This document shows, piece after piece, positions 26,654 through 34,851 of a stretch of 64,000 bases of DNA. Numbering within the stretch: position 1 is the stretch's first letter; each line of letters starts with the position of its first letter. Location of the stretch: positions 2,108,001 to 2,172,000 of the forward strand of contig NZ_CP154879.1 of assembly GCF_039614765.1 (NCBI RefSeq), read 5' to 3'. Below the pieces are notes generated by a model that saw only the letters and a list, made by a program, of their open reading frames with translations, ran no database searches and was not told where the DNA came from. The position numbers were made by a program, and so were the translations under genes. This stretch comes from Castellaniella sp. MT123 (lineage in GTDB: Bacteria > Pseudomonadota > Gammaproteobacteria > Burkholderiales > Burkholderiaceae_B).

Positions 26654-27379
26654 TCACGCAACGCGGCGAGCGTGTGAACTAGCTTCCGCGGCGGCTTGGC
26701 CGACACGATCGAGGTACTGCAGGCAGGTTTCAGTGGTTTCAACGTCGCCGAACTTTGCATCGATATCGAACAAATTCCAGAGTACGGCGCCAGGGACACG
26801 ATCCCCGATGGCTTCCTTGACAGCAATCGTGCGGAAGCCGTCAGCGAGGCCGTCGCAGATCGTCTCGCGTACGCAGGCCGAGGCGGTCACACCGGTCACC
26901 AGGATCGTATCCACCCCCGCGGCACGCAGGTATCCGGCCAGGTAGGTACCGTGAAAAGCGCTGGCGCGTTTCTTGATCAGCGTCAGTTCGCCTTCGACAG
27001 GCGCGATGCGCGAGTCGATCGCCCAGATATCGGGGTTGCTCTGATTGACCACATCAATGGGGATCTTATTGTGCCACAAGCCCATATCAGTATTAGGGTT
27101 ATGACGGTCTGTGATCTCGTAGCAGGTCGTGACATGGACGACCGGTAAGTTGTACTTGCGGAAGCCTTTTAGCAGCGCCTGCATGGAGGGAATGATCTGG
27201 TCATCGACATGCTCGCAAGTGAATGGATTTCCGGGACGCGTCCAGGCATTGGCCAGATCGACGCTGATCAACGCCGGTCGATTGCCAAAGCCGACGCGGC
27301 GCTGGAAACCCCGGTCCTGGTAACGGCGGGTTGCTTCGGCGAAAGCGGCTTCCAGTACTTGTTCCAGTTTGTCCGACAT
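26654..27379 (-). CDS. isochorismatase-fold cysteine hydrolase (N-carbamoylsarcosine amidase-like)
   Basis: A 241-residue cysteine hydrolase. The catalytic triad of the fold is visible as Asp41 (LISVDLANAW), Lys137 (LIKKRAS) and Cys169 (GVTASACVR). N-carbamoylsarcosine amidase and related ureido- or amido-hydrolases share this pattern, including the aromatic-rich FHGTYLAGYL segment. It is upstream of the binding protein gene (169-bp gap) on the same strand, so it most likely processes the compound imported by the ABC system. The substrate is not determined. Confidence 0.8.
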   Translation of the reverse strand: MSDKLEQVLEAAFAEATRRYQDRGFQRRVGFGNRPALISVDLANAWTRPGNPFTCEHVDDQIIPSMQALLKGFRKYNLPVVHVTTCYEITDRHNPNTDMGLWHNKIPIDVVNQSNPDIWAIDSRIAPVEGELTLIKKRASAFHGTYLAGYLRAAGVDTILVTGVTASACVRETICDGLADGFRTIAVKEAIGDRVPGAVLWNLFDIDAKFGDVETTETCLQYLDRVGQAAAEASSHARRVA

Positions 27380-27738
27380 GGGGGAAGTTCCTTTAAAAGG
27401 TTATCAAGGCGACTTCGGGGCATCCTGGCGACCAGAGTTTTAACGCCCCACTCACGATGTCATCCTAGCAGTGGCACAAACTCATTTGATAATTATTTTG
27501 TGGCTATAAATGCATTTTTTGATATGAATGACATTCGATCATCCAGGCAGGTGCTGCTTGCGCAAGCCTGGGCGCCAAGTCTTCGGCAGCGATCGATGAC
27601 TTCCTGGGCCACGTCGCGCCCAAAATATCTGATAACCTTTTCTGTCCCGCACAGACGGGACAGGCCGGATTTACCCGCCCAGTCTACGTTTTGCACAGCA
27701 CCGCCTTCTTGCAAACATCTCATACGCAAGGAATCTGC
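27380..27738. other. 359-bp divergent intergenic region
   Basis: This gap lies between the cysteine hydrolase (minus) and ftsH (plus) genes. Its central part (about 27480-27535) is strongly AT-rich and should hold the two divergent promoters, but I could not fix a -35/-10 pair with good spacing. A minus-strand frame at 27493-27729 is open but matches nothing I recognise. No hairpin terminator is expected or seen. Confidence 0.4.
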
Positions 27739-29754
27739 ATGAAATGGTCCAAGGCAAGCCGTCCGCCCAATCGTACCGATGCGCCACGCGGGGCGCCGGC
27801 AGGACGCCCTTCAGCGCCAGGCCAGGGTGGACAGCCGGGGGGGCTGCATCCTGGCCGCATCTGGTGGCTGTTTCTAGTCGTGCTGGCAGTCAATTATGCA
27901 TTGATGCGGTTTTTCACGCCGGGCGAGGAAACGCCCATCACAATACCGTATACCGTTTTCAAAGCGCAGGTTACGCAGGGCAACGTGACCGCCATCTATA
28001 GCCAGGGTGACCGCATCGAAGGCCGTTTCGTGCACCCCTTCACCTGGCCGTCCCCTGGTGCTTCGGGTGGGGGCTCGCCGGCAGTCGGCTCGGAAAGCAG
28101 CCCTCGTACGTCGCACACATTCGAGAGCATCCTGCCGACGTTCATCGACCCGGGGTTCGAGCGTTTCCTGAATGAGCACAAGGTCGAGATCCAGGCCGTA
28201 CCGATCCAGACAAGCAACTTGATGGGAACCTTGCTGTACGGCTTCGGGCCCGCGCTGATCATCATCGTCTTCTATGTCTGGATGTACCGGCGCGCGGCGC
28301 AGGGGGGCGGAGGGATGGGCGCGGCTTTTGGCATGGGCAAAAGCAAAGCGCGCCGCTACGATCAGGATACCGAGCATCGGGTCACGTTCGACGATGTGGC
28401 GGGCATCGATGAGGCCGAGAACGAGCTTGTCGAGATCGTCCACTTCCTCAAGGATCCGGAAAAATATTCGCGTCTGGGTGGCTCCGCGCCCAAGGGGGTG
28501 TTGCTCATCGGGGCCCCGGGCACCGGCAAGACCTTGCTTGCCAAGGCCGTGGCCGGGGAAGCGGGGGTGCCATTCTTTTCCATGAGCGCGGCGGAGTTCG
28601 TCGAGATGATCGTCGGTGTGGGCGCGGCACGGGTACGCGATCTGTTCCGGCAGGCTCGCGAGCATGCACCGTCCATCATTTTCATTGATGAGATTGATTC
28701 CATTGGCCGCGCGCGCGGCCAGGTAGCAATCGGCGGGACGAGCGAACAAGAACAGACGCTCAATCAGATCCTGACGGAAATGGATGGCTTTTCCGGGCGC
28801 GAAGGCGTCATCGTGCTTGCCGCCACCAATCAGCCGGACATCCTCGACAAGGCTTTGCTGCGAGCAGGTCGCTTCGACCGCCGTGTGGTGGTGAACCTGC
28901 CGGACAAGATCGGCAGGCAGGCAATCCTGAAGGTACACACCCGCAAGGTACCTCTGGCGGAGGGCACCAGCCTTTCTCAGGTGGCGGAGGCAACGCCCGG
29001 TTTGTCGGGCGCGGATCTCAAGAACCTGGTGAACGAGGCGGCCTTGCTGGCCGCCCGGCGCGAGCAGGATTTCGTGACCCAGAAAGACTTCGATGATTCA
29101 CTCGAGAAAATCGTGCTGGGGCCGGAGCGGCCGTTGATTCTGAGCCACGCGGACCGCGAGCGCATCGCCTACCACGAAAGCGGACACGCGATTCTGGGCT
29201 TGTTGGTGGCCGGTGCCGACCCGGTGCACCGGGTGAGCATCGTACCGCGCGGCCAGGCGCTGGGCGTTACGTATCAACGCCCCTCATCTGACCGCTACAA
29301 CTACCCCGAGGCCTACCTGCACGCCCGCATCGTCGGCATGCTGGGCGGCCGGGCAGCCGAGGAAGTCGTGTACGGCACCCGCACGACAGGCGCCGAGAAC
29401 GATATCGAGCAGGCCACCGGTCTGGCGCGCAATATGGTCACGCGTTGGGGAATGAGCGACAAACTGGGTATGGTTCAGCTTGCGGAACGGCAGAATCCTT
29501 ATCTCGGCAATACGTACGGCGGCGGGCCGACGCTAAGCGAGCGGACGGCAAGCCTGGTCGATGCCGAAGTCCAAGCCATTATCTCGGAATGCCACAGCAA
29601 GGCCCTGACGCTGCTGCGTGAGCATCGTCGTGCGCTGGATGCGCTGGTGCAAGCCCTGCTCGAGCGCGAGACGCTGAATGAAAAAGAGATCTGCGAAGCC
29701 ACGGGCTTGCCGCCGGCAGCGCCCTTGGAGGAGCTGCCGCACACGCCGGCTTGA
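27739..29754 (+). CDS. ftsH: FtsH-type ATP-dependent zinc metalloprotease (divergent paralogue)
   Basis: A 671-residue membrane protease starting at ATG 27739 after AAGGAA. A Pro/Gly-rich cytosolic tail (1-40) leads to a membrane helix at 41-59. The periplasmic segment contains a Gly/Ser/Pro-rich insert (about 103-127), and the second helix spans 168-183. The AAA domain has Walker A GAPGTGKT (258-265) and Walker B IIFIDEID (313-320); the protease zinc motif HESGH is at 479-483. Context (next to a capsule locus, far from rrmJ) and the unusual N terminus suggest an accessory copy beside a housekeeping FtsH elsewhere. It degrades membrane and regulatory proteins. Confidence 0.92.
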   Translation: MKWSKASRPPNRTDAPRGAPAGRPSAPGQGGQPGGLHPGRIWWLFLVVLAVNYALMRFFTPGEETPITIPYTVFKAQVTQGNVTAIYSQGDRIEGRFVHPFTWPSPGASGGGSPAVGSESSPRTSHTFESILPTFIDPGFERFLNEHKVEIQAVPIQTSNLMGTLLYGFGPALIIIVFYVWMYRRAAQGGGGMGAAFGMGKSKARRYDQDTEHRVTFDDVAGIDEAENELVEIVHFLKDPEKYSRLGGSAPKGVLLIGAPGTGKTLLAKAVAGEAGVPFFSMSAAEFVEMIVGVGAARVRDLFRQAREHAPSIIFIDEIDSIGRARGQVAIGGTSEQEQTLNQILTEMDGFSGREGVIVLAATNQPDILDKALLRAGRFDRRVVVNLPDKIGRQAILKVHTRKVPLAEGTSLSQVAEATPGLSGADLKNLVNEAALLAARREQDFVTQKDFDDSLEKIVLGPERPLILSHADRERIAYHESGHAILGLLVAGADPVHRVSIVPRGQALGVTYQRPSSDRYNYPEAYLHARIVGMLGGRAAEEVVYGTRTTGAENDIEQATGLARNMVTRWGMSDKLGMVQLAERQNPYLGNTYGGGPTLSERTASLVDAEVQAIISECHSKALTLLREHRRALDALVQALLERETLNEKEICEATGLPPAAPLEELPHTPA

Positions 29755-29794
29755 AAACGGCATTTCCCTGGCATTCATTAGGCCCCGGCCGGTT

Positions 29795-31009
29795 TCAGCC
29801 TGGACAACCCACGCCCGTGCGCGATTCGAGCAGCGGGGTATCCACGGACGTGTTGCCCGCGAACTTGCGTATTTTCTCGGCCAGATCCCGTGTCGGCTTT
29901 TCATAACCGTAGCAATACGGAGGCGTCGGAGCCGATTCGGGGCGATAGTCCCGCAGCACCGGCTTCGCATCGCCAAGATACAGGTTGTCTTTCAACCGCA
30001 GAAAGGCCTTGTAGTCGCGGGTATAGTCATACCGGGACTTCAGTTTCTCGTAGGCCTCGCGATCGGATTCGCCGTTATCCAACGCACTGCGTCCGGGCGC
30101 GATGGAGATATAGCGGCAGTAATTCACATCGATGCCTTCCACCGTGGGGAAGAACTCGGGCTCCACGCACTTGCGCCGTGAGTTGTTGCTAAAGATGTTT
30201 CCTTCGACCAGGGCCTTGGCCTCCAGACTGAAGCTCATGCCATAGAAATCCCAATTCTCCACCAGGTTGTTGAACAGGTGGAAGGTACCGAACTGCGCCC
30301 TGGGATTGCGCTGCACGGTGTTGAAGAAATAGTTGTGGTGCAGCGTCACGCGCGCGATCGAATCGCGCTGATAGTTCTGAAACAGGTTCTTCGAGGTGAT
30401 GTTGTTCAGCAGCATGACCTTGTCCGAGTCGTGGAACTTGGTCCACGAGATCGTCACGTCGGTCGAACCGTTCTTCACATTGAGCAGGCGGTCAGACATC
30501 CGCGACAGGTCCATGTGGTCAACCCACACGTCGCGGCTGCCGTTGGCCACGTTCACGGCTTGCGTGAATCGGTTCAGGCGCCCGTCTATCGTCAGATGCG
30601 TCAGGATGACGTTCCGGCTTCCATAGACGCCCAACCCGTCATCGATCAAGACCACCCGCTTGCCGCGTCCGTCTATTGTCGTGTCGGACGGCACGCGCAA
30701 CTGCGAATCCAGGACGACGGTCATGTCGGAGGCGAAGCGTATCCACGTCGGCCCTTTGCGGGCGTGCTTCAGCGCGGCGCGCAGCGTGCCGGGCCCCGCG
30801 TCCCGGTCCGATGTCACCTCGACAAACTTGCCGCCCAGTCCGCCCGTGGCATTGGCGCCATAGCCCTCGCGCTGCTGCAACAGCGCGGACGCGAATGAGC
30901 AATGTTCATCCGGCGCCACGCACGGCTCGCCGGCCGTCGCCGGGCCGCCATATAGTGCGGCCAGCACCGACACCTGCAGCCATGTCATCGCATTCTTTCG
31001 TGCAAACAT
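29795..31009 (-). CDS. periplasmic PL1 pectate-lyase-like protein, VexL-like Vi lyase candidate
   Basis: A 404-residue secreted parallel beta-helix lyase: signal peptide to about residue 26 (AALYGGPATA), then TTIDGRGKRVVLIDDGLGVY, DVWVDHMDLSRMSD and VTLHHNYFFNTVQRNPRAQF, where the RNPR arginine is the PL1 catalytic base. PL1 enzymes cut alpha-1,4 uronate polymers by beta-elimination; Vi antigen is an alpha-1,4 N-acetyl-galactosaminuronate polymer. A periplasmic Vi lyase called VexL is known from an Achromobacter Vi locus, as I recall. Last gene of the capsule operon, 12 bp after the vexE-like gene. A role in clearing stalled polymer from the periplasm is the likely function. Confidence 0.83.
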   Translation of the reverse strand: MFARKNAMTWLQVSVLAALYGGPATAGEPCVAPDEHCSFASALLQQREGYGANATGGLGGKFVEVTSDRDAGPGTLRAALKHARKGPTWIRFASDMTVVLDSQLRVPSDTTIDGRGKRVVLIDDGLGVYGSRNVILTHLTIDGRLNRFTQAVNVANGSRDVWVDHMDLSRMSDRLLNVKNGSTDVTISWTKFHDSDKVMLLNNITSKNLFQNYQRDSIARVTLHHNYFFNTVQRNPRAQFGTFHLFNNLVENWDFYGMSFSLEAKALVEGNIFSNNSRRKCVEPEFFPTVEGIDVNYCRYISIAPGRSALDNGESDREAYEKLKSRYDYTRDYKAFLRLKDNLYLGDAKPVLRDYRPESAPTPPYCYGYEKPTRDLAEKIRKFAGNTSVDTPLLESRTGVGCPG

Positions 31010-31021
31010 AGAAGCCCCTCC

Positions 31022-32941
31022 CTATTCTTGCGCGGACCGATCCGCGGACGTCACATGACGCCAGATGCCGCCGCTCAGGCGCAGATTTTCCGGTTCACTG
31101 GCCAAGTGTTCACGAAGCCGTTCAAAATACGCCTTCTGCCAGCGCAGCGAATAGGCTTGCGCATCCTCGCCCGGATTGGCCGCCGGCAACATCTCCAGCG
31201 TGTAGGACATGCGCCCGTTCTCCCAGCGGGGCACGTAGAACACCGAGGGCACTTTCAGGCGGTACGCCAGATGGGACGCAAAACCGGAGTACGTCACGTC
31301 CTGCCCTTCGAAGGTCGTGCGCGGCGCGGCGGGGTTGATTGCCCCATCGAGGGCCAGACACAGCACGTAGCCCTCGTTGATCGCACGCATGCAGGCCTTG
31401 GCAACCTGGGCCTCGGTCTGGTCGGCGGTGGAGATCAGCGCTTCGGAATAACTGCTTCGGGCAATGCTGGGCGCCGTCGCCAGCCAGCGGGACGGAATGC
31501 CCACCAGCTCCATCGCCATCAAGCCGGCGTACATGGGGCCCACGTGCGCCGTGGCGACCACGACACCGCGTCCGGCCGCCAGCAACGGCGCAAAAAAGCG
31601 CTCACCGGTATCGAGTTCGCCCAGCAGATGCATGGCCTCTTCGGCGCGCTCCTCGCGGCATTCGAGCCAGTCGAGCAGCAGATGGTCGATCATATGGCCC
31701 CAGCGCGCCCGGTGCTCCCAGGCCGCGCGCTCGATGGACGTATCGCCGCGCAGCGACCAGGCCCAATCCAGCCGCGCCTGCGGAATGGGCACGGTATCCA
31801 GTTTTTCTTCCATGCGGGCCAGGGCTTCCTGGAACGTGCCCGGCAGCCGCGCGCTGCGCGTGGCGATGTATCGCGAGAACAGCGCCTCCGCTTCTTCCTG
31901 ACGGCCCGCCTGCGTGAGCGCGCCGATGGCGGCCCGCTGCCACAGTAACTTGTCCGGGGACTTCTCGACCAGTCTCATCCACTGATCGGCCGCCTCGCCA
32001 TACTGCAGGGTGTGGCGCAGCGCGCGGGCATACAGGGCGCGCGTCTGCTCCAGTTCCGGCGCCAGTTCCAGTGCCCGCGCCAGCGGCGTCACAGCTTCGT
32101 TGTAGCGGCCGGCGCGCAGCAGAGTTTCCCCATAAAGCGTCAACAGCCTTACGTCGGCCGGCGCCGCCTGCAAGCCTGCTTCGAAATGTGCCACCGCATG
32201 CACCTTGCGATCGGCTGAAGTGCCGCGCCGCAGATGCGCGAGGCCTAGCGACGAACGCAGCGCCGCGCAATCGTGGCCCGCGCGCAGTGCGGTGTCGCCA
32301 AACCGGATCGCCGCCACAGTGCGGCCATCCTCCATCAGAGCTCGCACGGCGATCGTCGCCACGCGTTCGTTCGGCAGCTTCTCCGGATCCAGCGCCGCCG
32401 CGATGCCCGCCGCCTCGGCGACATCGCCGTTGCGCACGAAAGCCATCATCCAGGCGTACGCTTCGCCCGGCTCGCTTTGGGCCAGGGCAAGGGTCGCGCG
32501 GCCAACTTCAGCCGCCTCGGCCACCCGGCTACCCTGCACGCGTAATTGAATCCGCACGGCGTGCAGCGCCGCGTTGCCGGGCTCGATGCCAGCGGCAGCA
32601 TCCGCCTCGGCAATCGCCCTATCCCATTGCTCCATGCGCCCGAAAAGACTGGCGAGCAGGCGGCGGTCTTCGACGCGCGAGGGATGGACAGCAATCAGGA
32701 CGCCCAGCGCGGCGATCGCGGGTCCGAACCGGCCTTCGCGCACGAAGGGCGAAACCAGCAATCGCCGGACATCACGCCAGCCGTCCTTGGCCTGTCGCAA
32801 CGCCGGTTCGAGCGCAGCCATGTCGCGCTCGGGGTCGGCCGCGCCGCGGATCCGCCCGATGATTTCGCGCAAGCGGACGGTGGCGCCCTGCGGATCGGTG
32901 CCAGCCACAGGCCGGCGATTCTCCATCGCCGTATCAACCAT
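31022..32941 (-). CDS. vexE: VexE-like acyltransferase with N-terminal TPR repeats
   Basis: A 639-residue protein. Residues about 50-380 are Ala/Leu-rich helical repeats of TPR type (for example LLTLYGETLLRAGRYNEAVT). Residues about 400-639 resemble the LpxL-like acyltransferase fold (VVVATAHVGPMYAGLM; YVLCLALDGAINPAA). In the Vi system VexE is the LpxL homologue needed for the diacyl-HexNAc lipid terminus of the capsule. The LpxL motif HX4E/D reads His466-VGPM-Tyr471, without the acid. The start overlaps the vexD stop by 8 bp. Peripheral inner-membrane location is expected. Confidence 0.75.
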   Translation of the reverse strand: MVDTAMENRRPVAGTDPQGATVRLREIIGRIRGAADPERDMAALEPALRQAKDGWRDVRRLLVSPFVREGRFGPAIAALGVLIAVHPSRVEDRRLLASLFGRMEQWDRAIAEADAAAGIEPGNAALHAVRIQLRVQGSRVAEAAEVGRATLALAQSEPGEAYAWMMAFVRNGDVAEAAGIAAALDPEKLPNERVATIAVRALMEDGRTVAAIRFGDTALRAGHDCAALRSSLGLAHLRRGTSADRKVHAVAHFEAGLQAAPADVRLLTLYGETLLRAGRYNEAVTPLARALELAPELEQTRALYARALRHTLQYGEAADQWMRLVEKSPDKLLWQRAAIGALTQAGRQEEAEALFSRYIATRSARLPGTFQEALARMEEKLDTVPIPQARLDWAWSLRGDTSIERAAWEHRARWGHMIDHLLLDWLECREERAEEAMHLLGELDTGERFFAPLLAAGRGVVVATAHVGPMYAGLMAMELVGIPSRWLATAPSIARSSYSEALISTADQTEAQVAKACMRAINEGYVLCLALDGAINPAAPRTTFEGQDVTYSGFASHLAYRLKVPSVFYVPRWENGRMSYTLEMLPAANPGEDAQAYSLRWQKAYFERLREHLASEPENLRLSGGIWRHVTSADRSAQE

Positions 32942-34226
32942 GACGCAGTCCTCTCAACAAAGCCATCGCCACGCGAGCGATGAACATGAGCACAAAGCCC
33001 AGCGCCAGCGCCTGCAACAACAGGAGAGCCGTGCGCGGGCTGCTGGGCCGGTCCGTGGGAACCGGTTGCGCGATGATGGACAGATATCGCTGCAAGCGCA
33101 AAGCGTCCGTCATTGCCTGTTGATACGACTGCTGCGCGAGGGTCAGGTTTGAATCCGCGAACGCCTGGGCATTGCGCAGCGCCTCGTAGGATTTGAGCTG
33201 CTTGGCTTCCGCATTGTCGTCTCCGCTCAGGCGATAGCGCACGGACGCGAGCCGCTTTTTCAGGGCGGCGACTTGCAGCTCGGCCGGCTCGAGCATGAAG
33301 TGGTCTTCGTTGCCCAGGGCCTGAATCTTGTCCAGCCTGATCTGCGCGGTGCTGAGCTCCCCTTCCAGCTGACTGGACAGATTCAACAGCATCGACACCG
33401 TGGCGGCAGGGTCGACGTTTCCATGCGCCGTGCGCCATGCCGTCAGCGCGTCCCGAGCCGCGAGTGCCTTCTCCTCCGCCAGCCTGACCGACTCCTGGCT
33501 CACAGCCAGCTTGTCGGCAACGCCCTTCTCGTTCATGGTACTGACGAATTTCTCGGCCAGGCCGATCAGCGCTTTGGACAGCGTGGCCGCGTCTTCCGAG
33601 GAAAACGCGCTGACCCGCAGCACATCGATCTGCTCCAATGCGTTGAACGAGACATGCACCGACGCCTGGTAAGCTCGATACAGCTCGTCCTCGCTGGAAT
33701 CCTCGGAAAGATGATTGAGCGGGTCCAATCCGGCGTTGGTCAGATAACGGCGCAGGCCGACCTCCTGGTCGAGCTGCTGCATGCTGTCACGCGACTTCAC
33801 AAAGTCGGCGACCGCCCACCCATCCACGAAGCCGCCGAGCATGCCGCCCGAATTTCCCGTGGTGAGCAGACCGGCCGCTGCGCCCGCGCCGCCTTGCTGG
33901 ACGGATGCCGACTGCACGAAGAACCGTGACTCCGCCTCATAGCGCGGCGTGGCGACGAAATGCACGTAGACCAAGGCGAGCGCCACCGGCGCCACGACGA
34001 TCAGGGCGTTGATCCAGCGATGGCGGCGGCGCTCGCGCAGCGCCGACTGCCGCTCGCGGCGACGACGCTCGATCTCCGACCCGCCTTCAGAACCCGAGCT
34101 GGCCCTCGTCGATGCCGTCGCCGAGGTCGTCTCCTCGTGTTCCGGAGTCGCCTCGTGATCGTCGCGGGGGAAACCTGGTGAGGCACTGGTCCAGGTCGTC
34201 GTCGATGCGGAGCGCGCTTCGTTCAT
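32934..34226 (-). CDS. vexD: VexD/KpsE-like polysaccharide co-polymerase (PCP-3) export protein
   Basis: A 430-residue inner-membrane protein with a long Ser/Thr/acidic cytoplasmic tail (1-50), a basic patch (IERRRRERQSALRERRRHRW), a membrane helix at about 71-90, a periplasmic coiled-coil domain, and a second helix near residues 400-425. This is the KpsE/BexC/CtrB/VexD arrangement that links the ABC exporter to the outer-membrane channel. The gene overlaps the preceding vexC-like frame by 140 bp, and no later Met is available before the basic patch, so either the overlap is real or a non-ATG start is used. Confidence 0.88.
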   Translation of the reverse strand: MNEARSASTTTWTSASPGFPRDDHEATPEHEETTSATASTRASSGSEGGSEIERRRRERQSALRERRRHRWINALIVVAPVALALVYVHFVATPRYEAESRFFVQSASVQQGGAGAAAGLLTTGNSGGMLGGFVDGWAVADFVKSRDSMQQLDQEVGLRRYLTNAGLDPLNHLSEDSSEDELYRAYQASVHVSFNALEQIDVLRVSAFSSEDAATLSKALIGLAEKFVSTMNEKGVADKLAVSQESVRLAEEKALAARDALTAWRTAHGNVDPAATVSMLLNLSSQLEGELSTAQIRLDKIQALGNEDHFMLEPAELQVAALKKRLASVRYRLSGDDNAEAKQLKSYEALRNAQAFADSNLTLAQQSYQQAMTDALRLQRYLSIIAQPVPTDRPSSPRTALLLLQALALGFVLMFIARVAMALLRGLRHG

Positions 34227-34824
34227 AGATCAAACCTTTGAAACAATAGTCCGCCAACTGATTCTGGCGGTAGCTGGAGAAAATGAGAGTCCGACTCACC
34301 AGCCGTTCTTCGAACAGGGCGAGCCAGAGGCGCGTGAAACGGCAGGGCTCGAAGGGAATGCTCCCTTCGATCACGTAGACGTCGAACGCCGGCGCCAGCG
34401 CCAGGGCGAACGAAAACTCCTGCCGCGCGTAGAGCGGCCAATGCTCCATGGGCTTGGCCAGGCATTTGGGATCGCTGATCAGGTCCGCAACCAGCTCGTG
34501 CGTCGCATCGGCGTCGATCTCGTACATTTCACTGACGAAATCGATCATGCTCAGGCCGGTTGCCTTGCCGCGAATGAAGCCTTGCCGGCCGATCGCCCAC
34601 GACACGGTGCAATCATGCTTGACGAAGCCCCGGCTCGGCGGACGCAAGCCGCACAGTACGTCCAACAGATGGCGATGCATTTCCGGTACGTGCGACAGCA
34701 AGGCATAGCGCCCGACCGGGATATCGAGATGGGCATGAGCCAGCAACGCTTGCCGGCGGCCGAAGACATACGGCTCGTCGGTCACGCCATTGAACTGGAT
34801 AATCTTCCCAGGGTCTGTCAACAT
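34087..34824 (-). CDS. vexC: VexC/KpsT-position ABC protein lacking all ATP-binding motifs
   Basis: A 245-residue intact frame colinear with KpsT/VexC ATPases (about 225 aa). Shared landmarks are LDIPVGRYALL, LLDVLCGLRPPSRG, CTVSWAIGRQGFIRGKATGL and EFSFALALAPAFDVYVI. The nucleotide motifs are absent: Walker A is SHVPEMHRH at 44-52 instead of GxxGxGKST, the signature is HWPLYARQ (128-135) instead of YSSGMRAR, Walker B ends VIEG instead of DE, and the H-loop is FSSYR instead of VSHS. It should not bind or hydrolyse ATP in the canonical way. The order vexA-B-C-D identifies its place. The last 47 codons overlap vexD. Confidence 0.82.
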   Translation of the reverse strand: MLTDPGKIIQFNGVTDEPYVFGRRQALLAHAHLDIPVGRYALLSHVPEMHRHLLDVLCGLRPPSRGFVKHDCTVSWAIGRQGFIRGKATGLSMIDFVSEMYEIDADATHELVADLISDPKCLAKPMEHWPLYARQEFSFALALAPAFDVYVIEGSIPFEPCRFTRLWLALFEERLVSRTLIFSSYRQNQLADYCFKGLIYERSALRIDDDLDQCLTRFPPRRSRGDSGTRGDDLGDGIDEGQLGF

Positions 34825-34851
34825 TAAAAAAGGCCTCGCACAGGTTCTACC

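Noticed and set aside
27493..27729. 78-codon minus-strand frame upstream of ftsH
   Set aside because: No ribosome site and no recognisable family; it lies in a divergent promoter region.
29795..31009. Plant pectin degradation gene
   Set aside because: PL1 membership alone would allow this, but its place 12 bp after vexE in a Vi-type operon and the absence of other pectin genes favour a capsule role.
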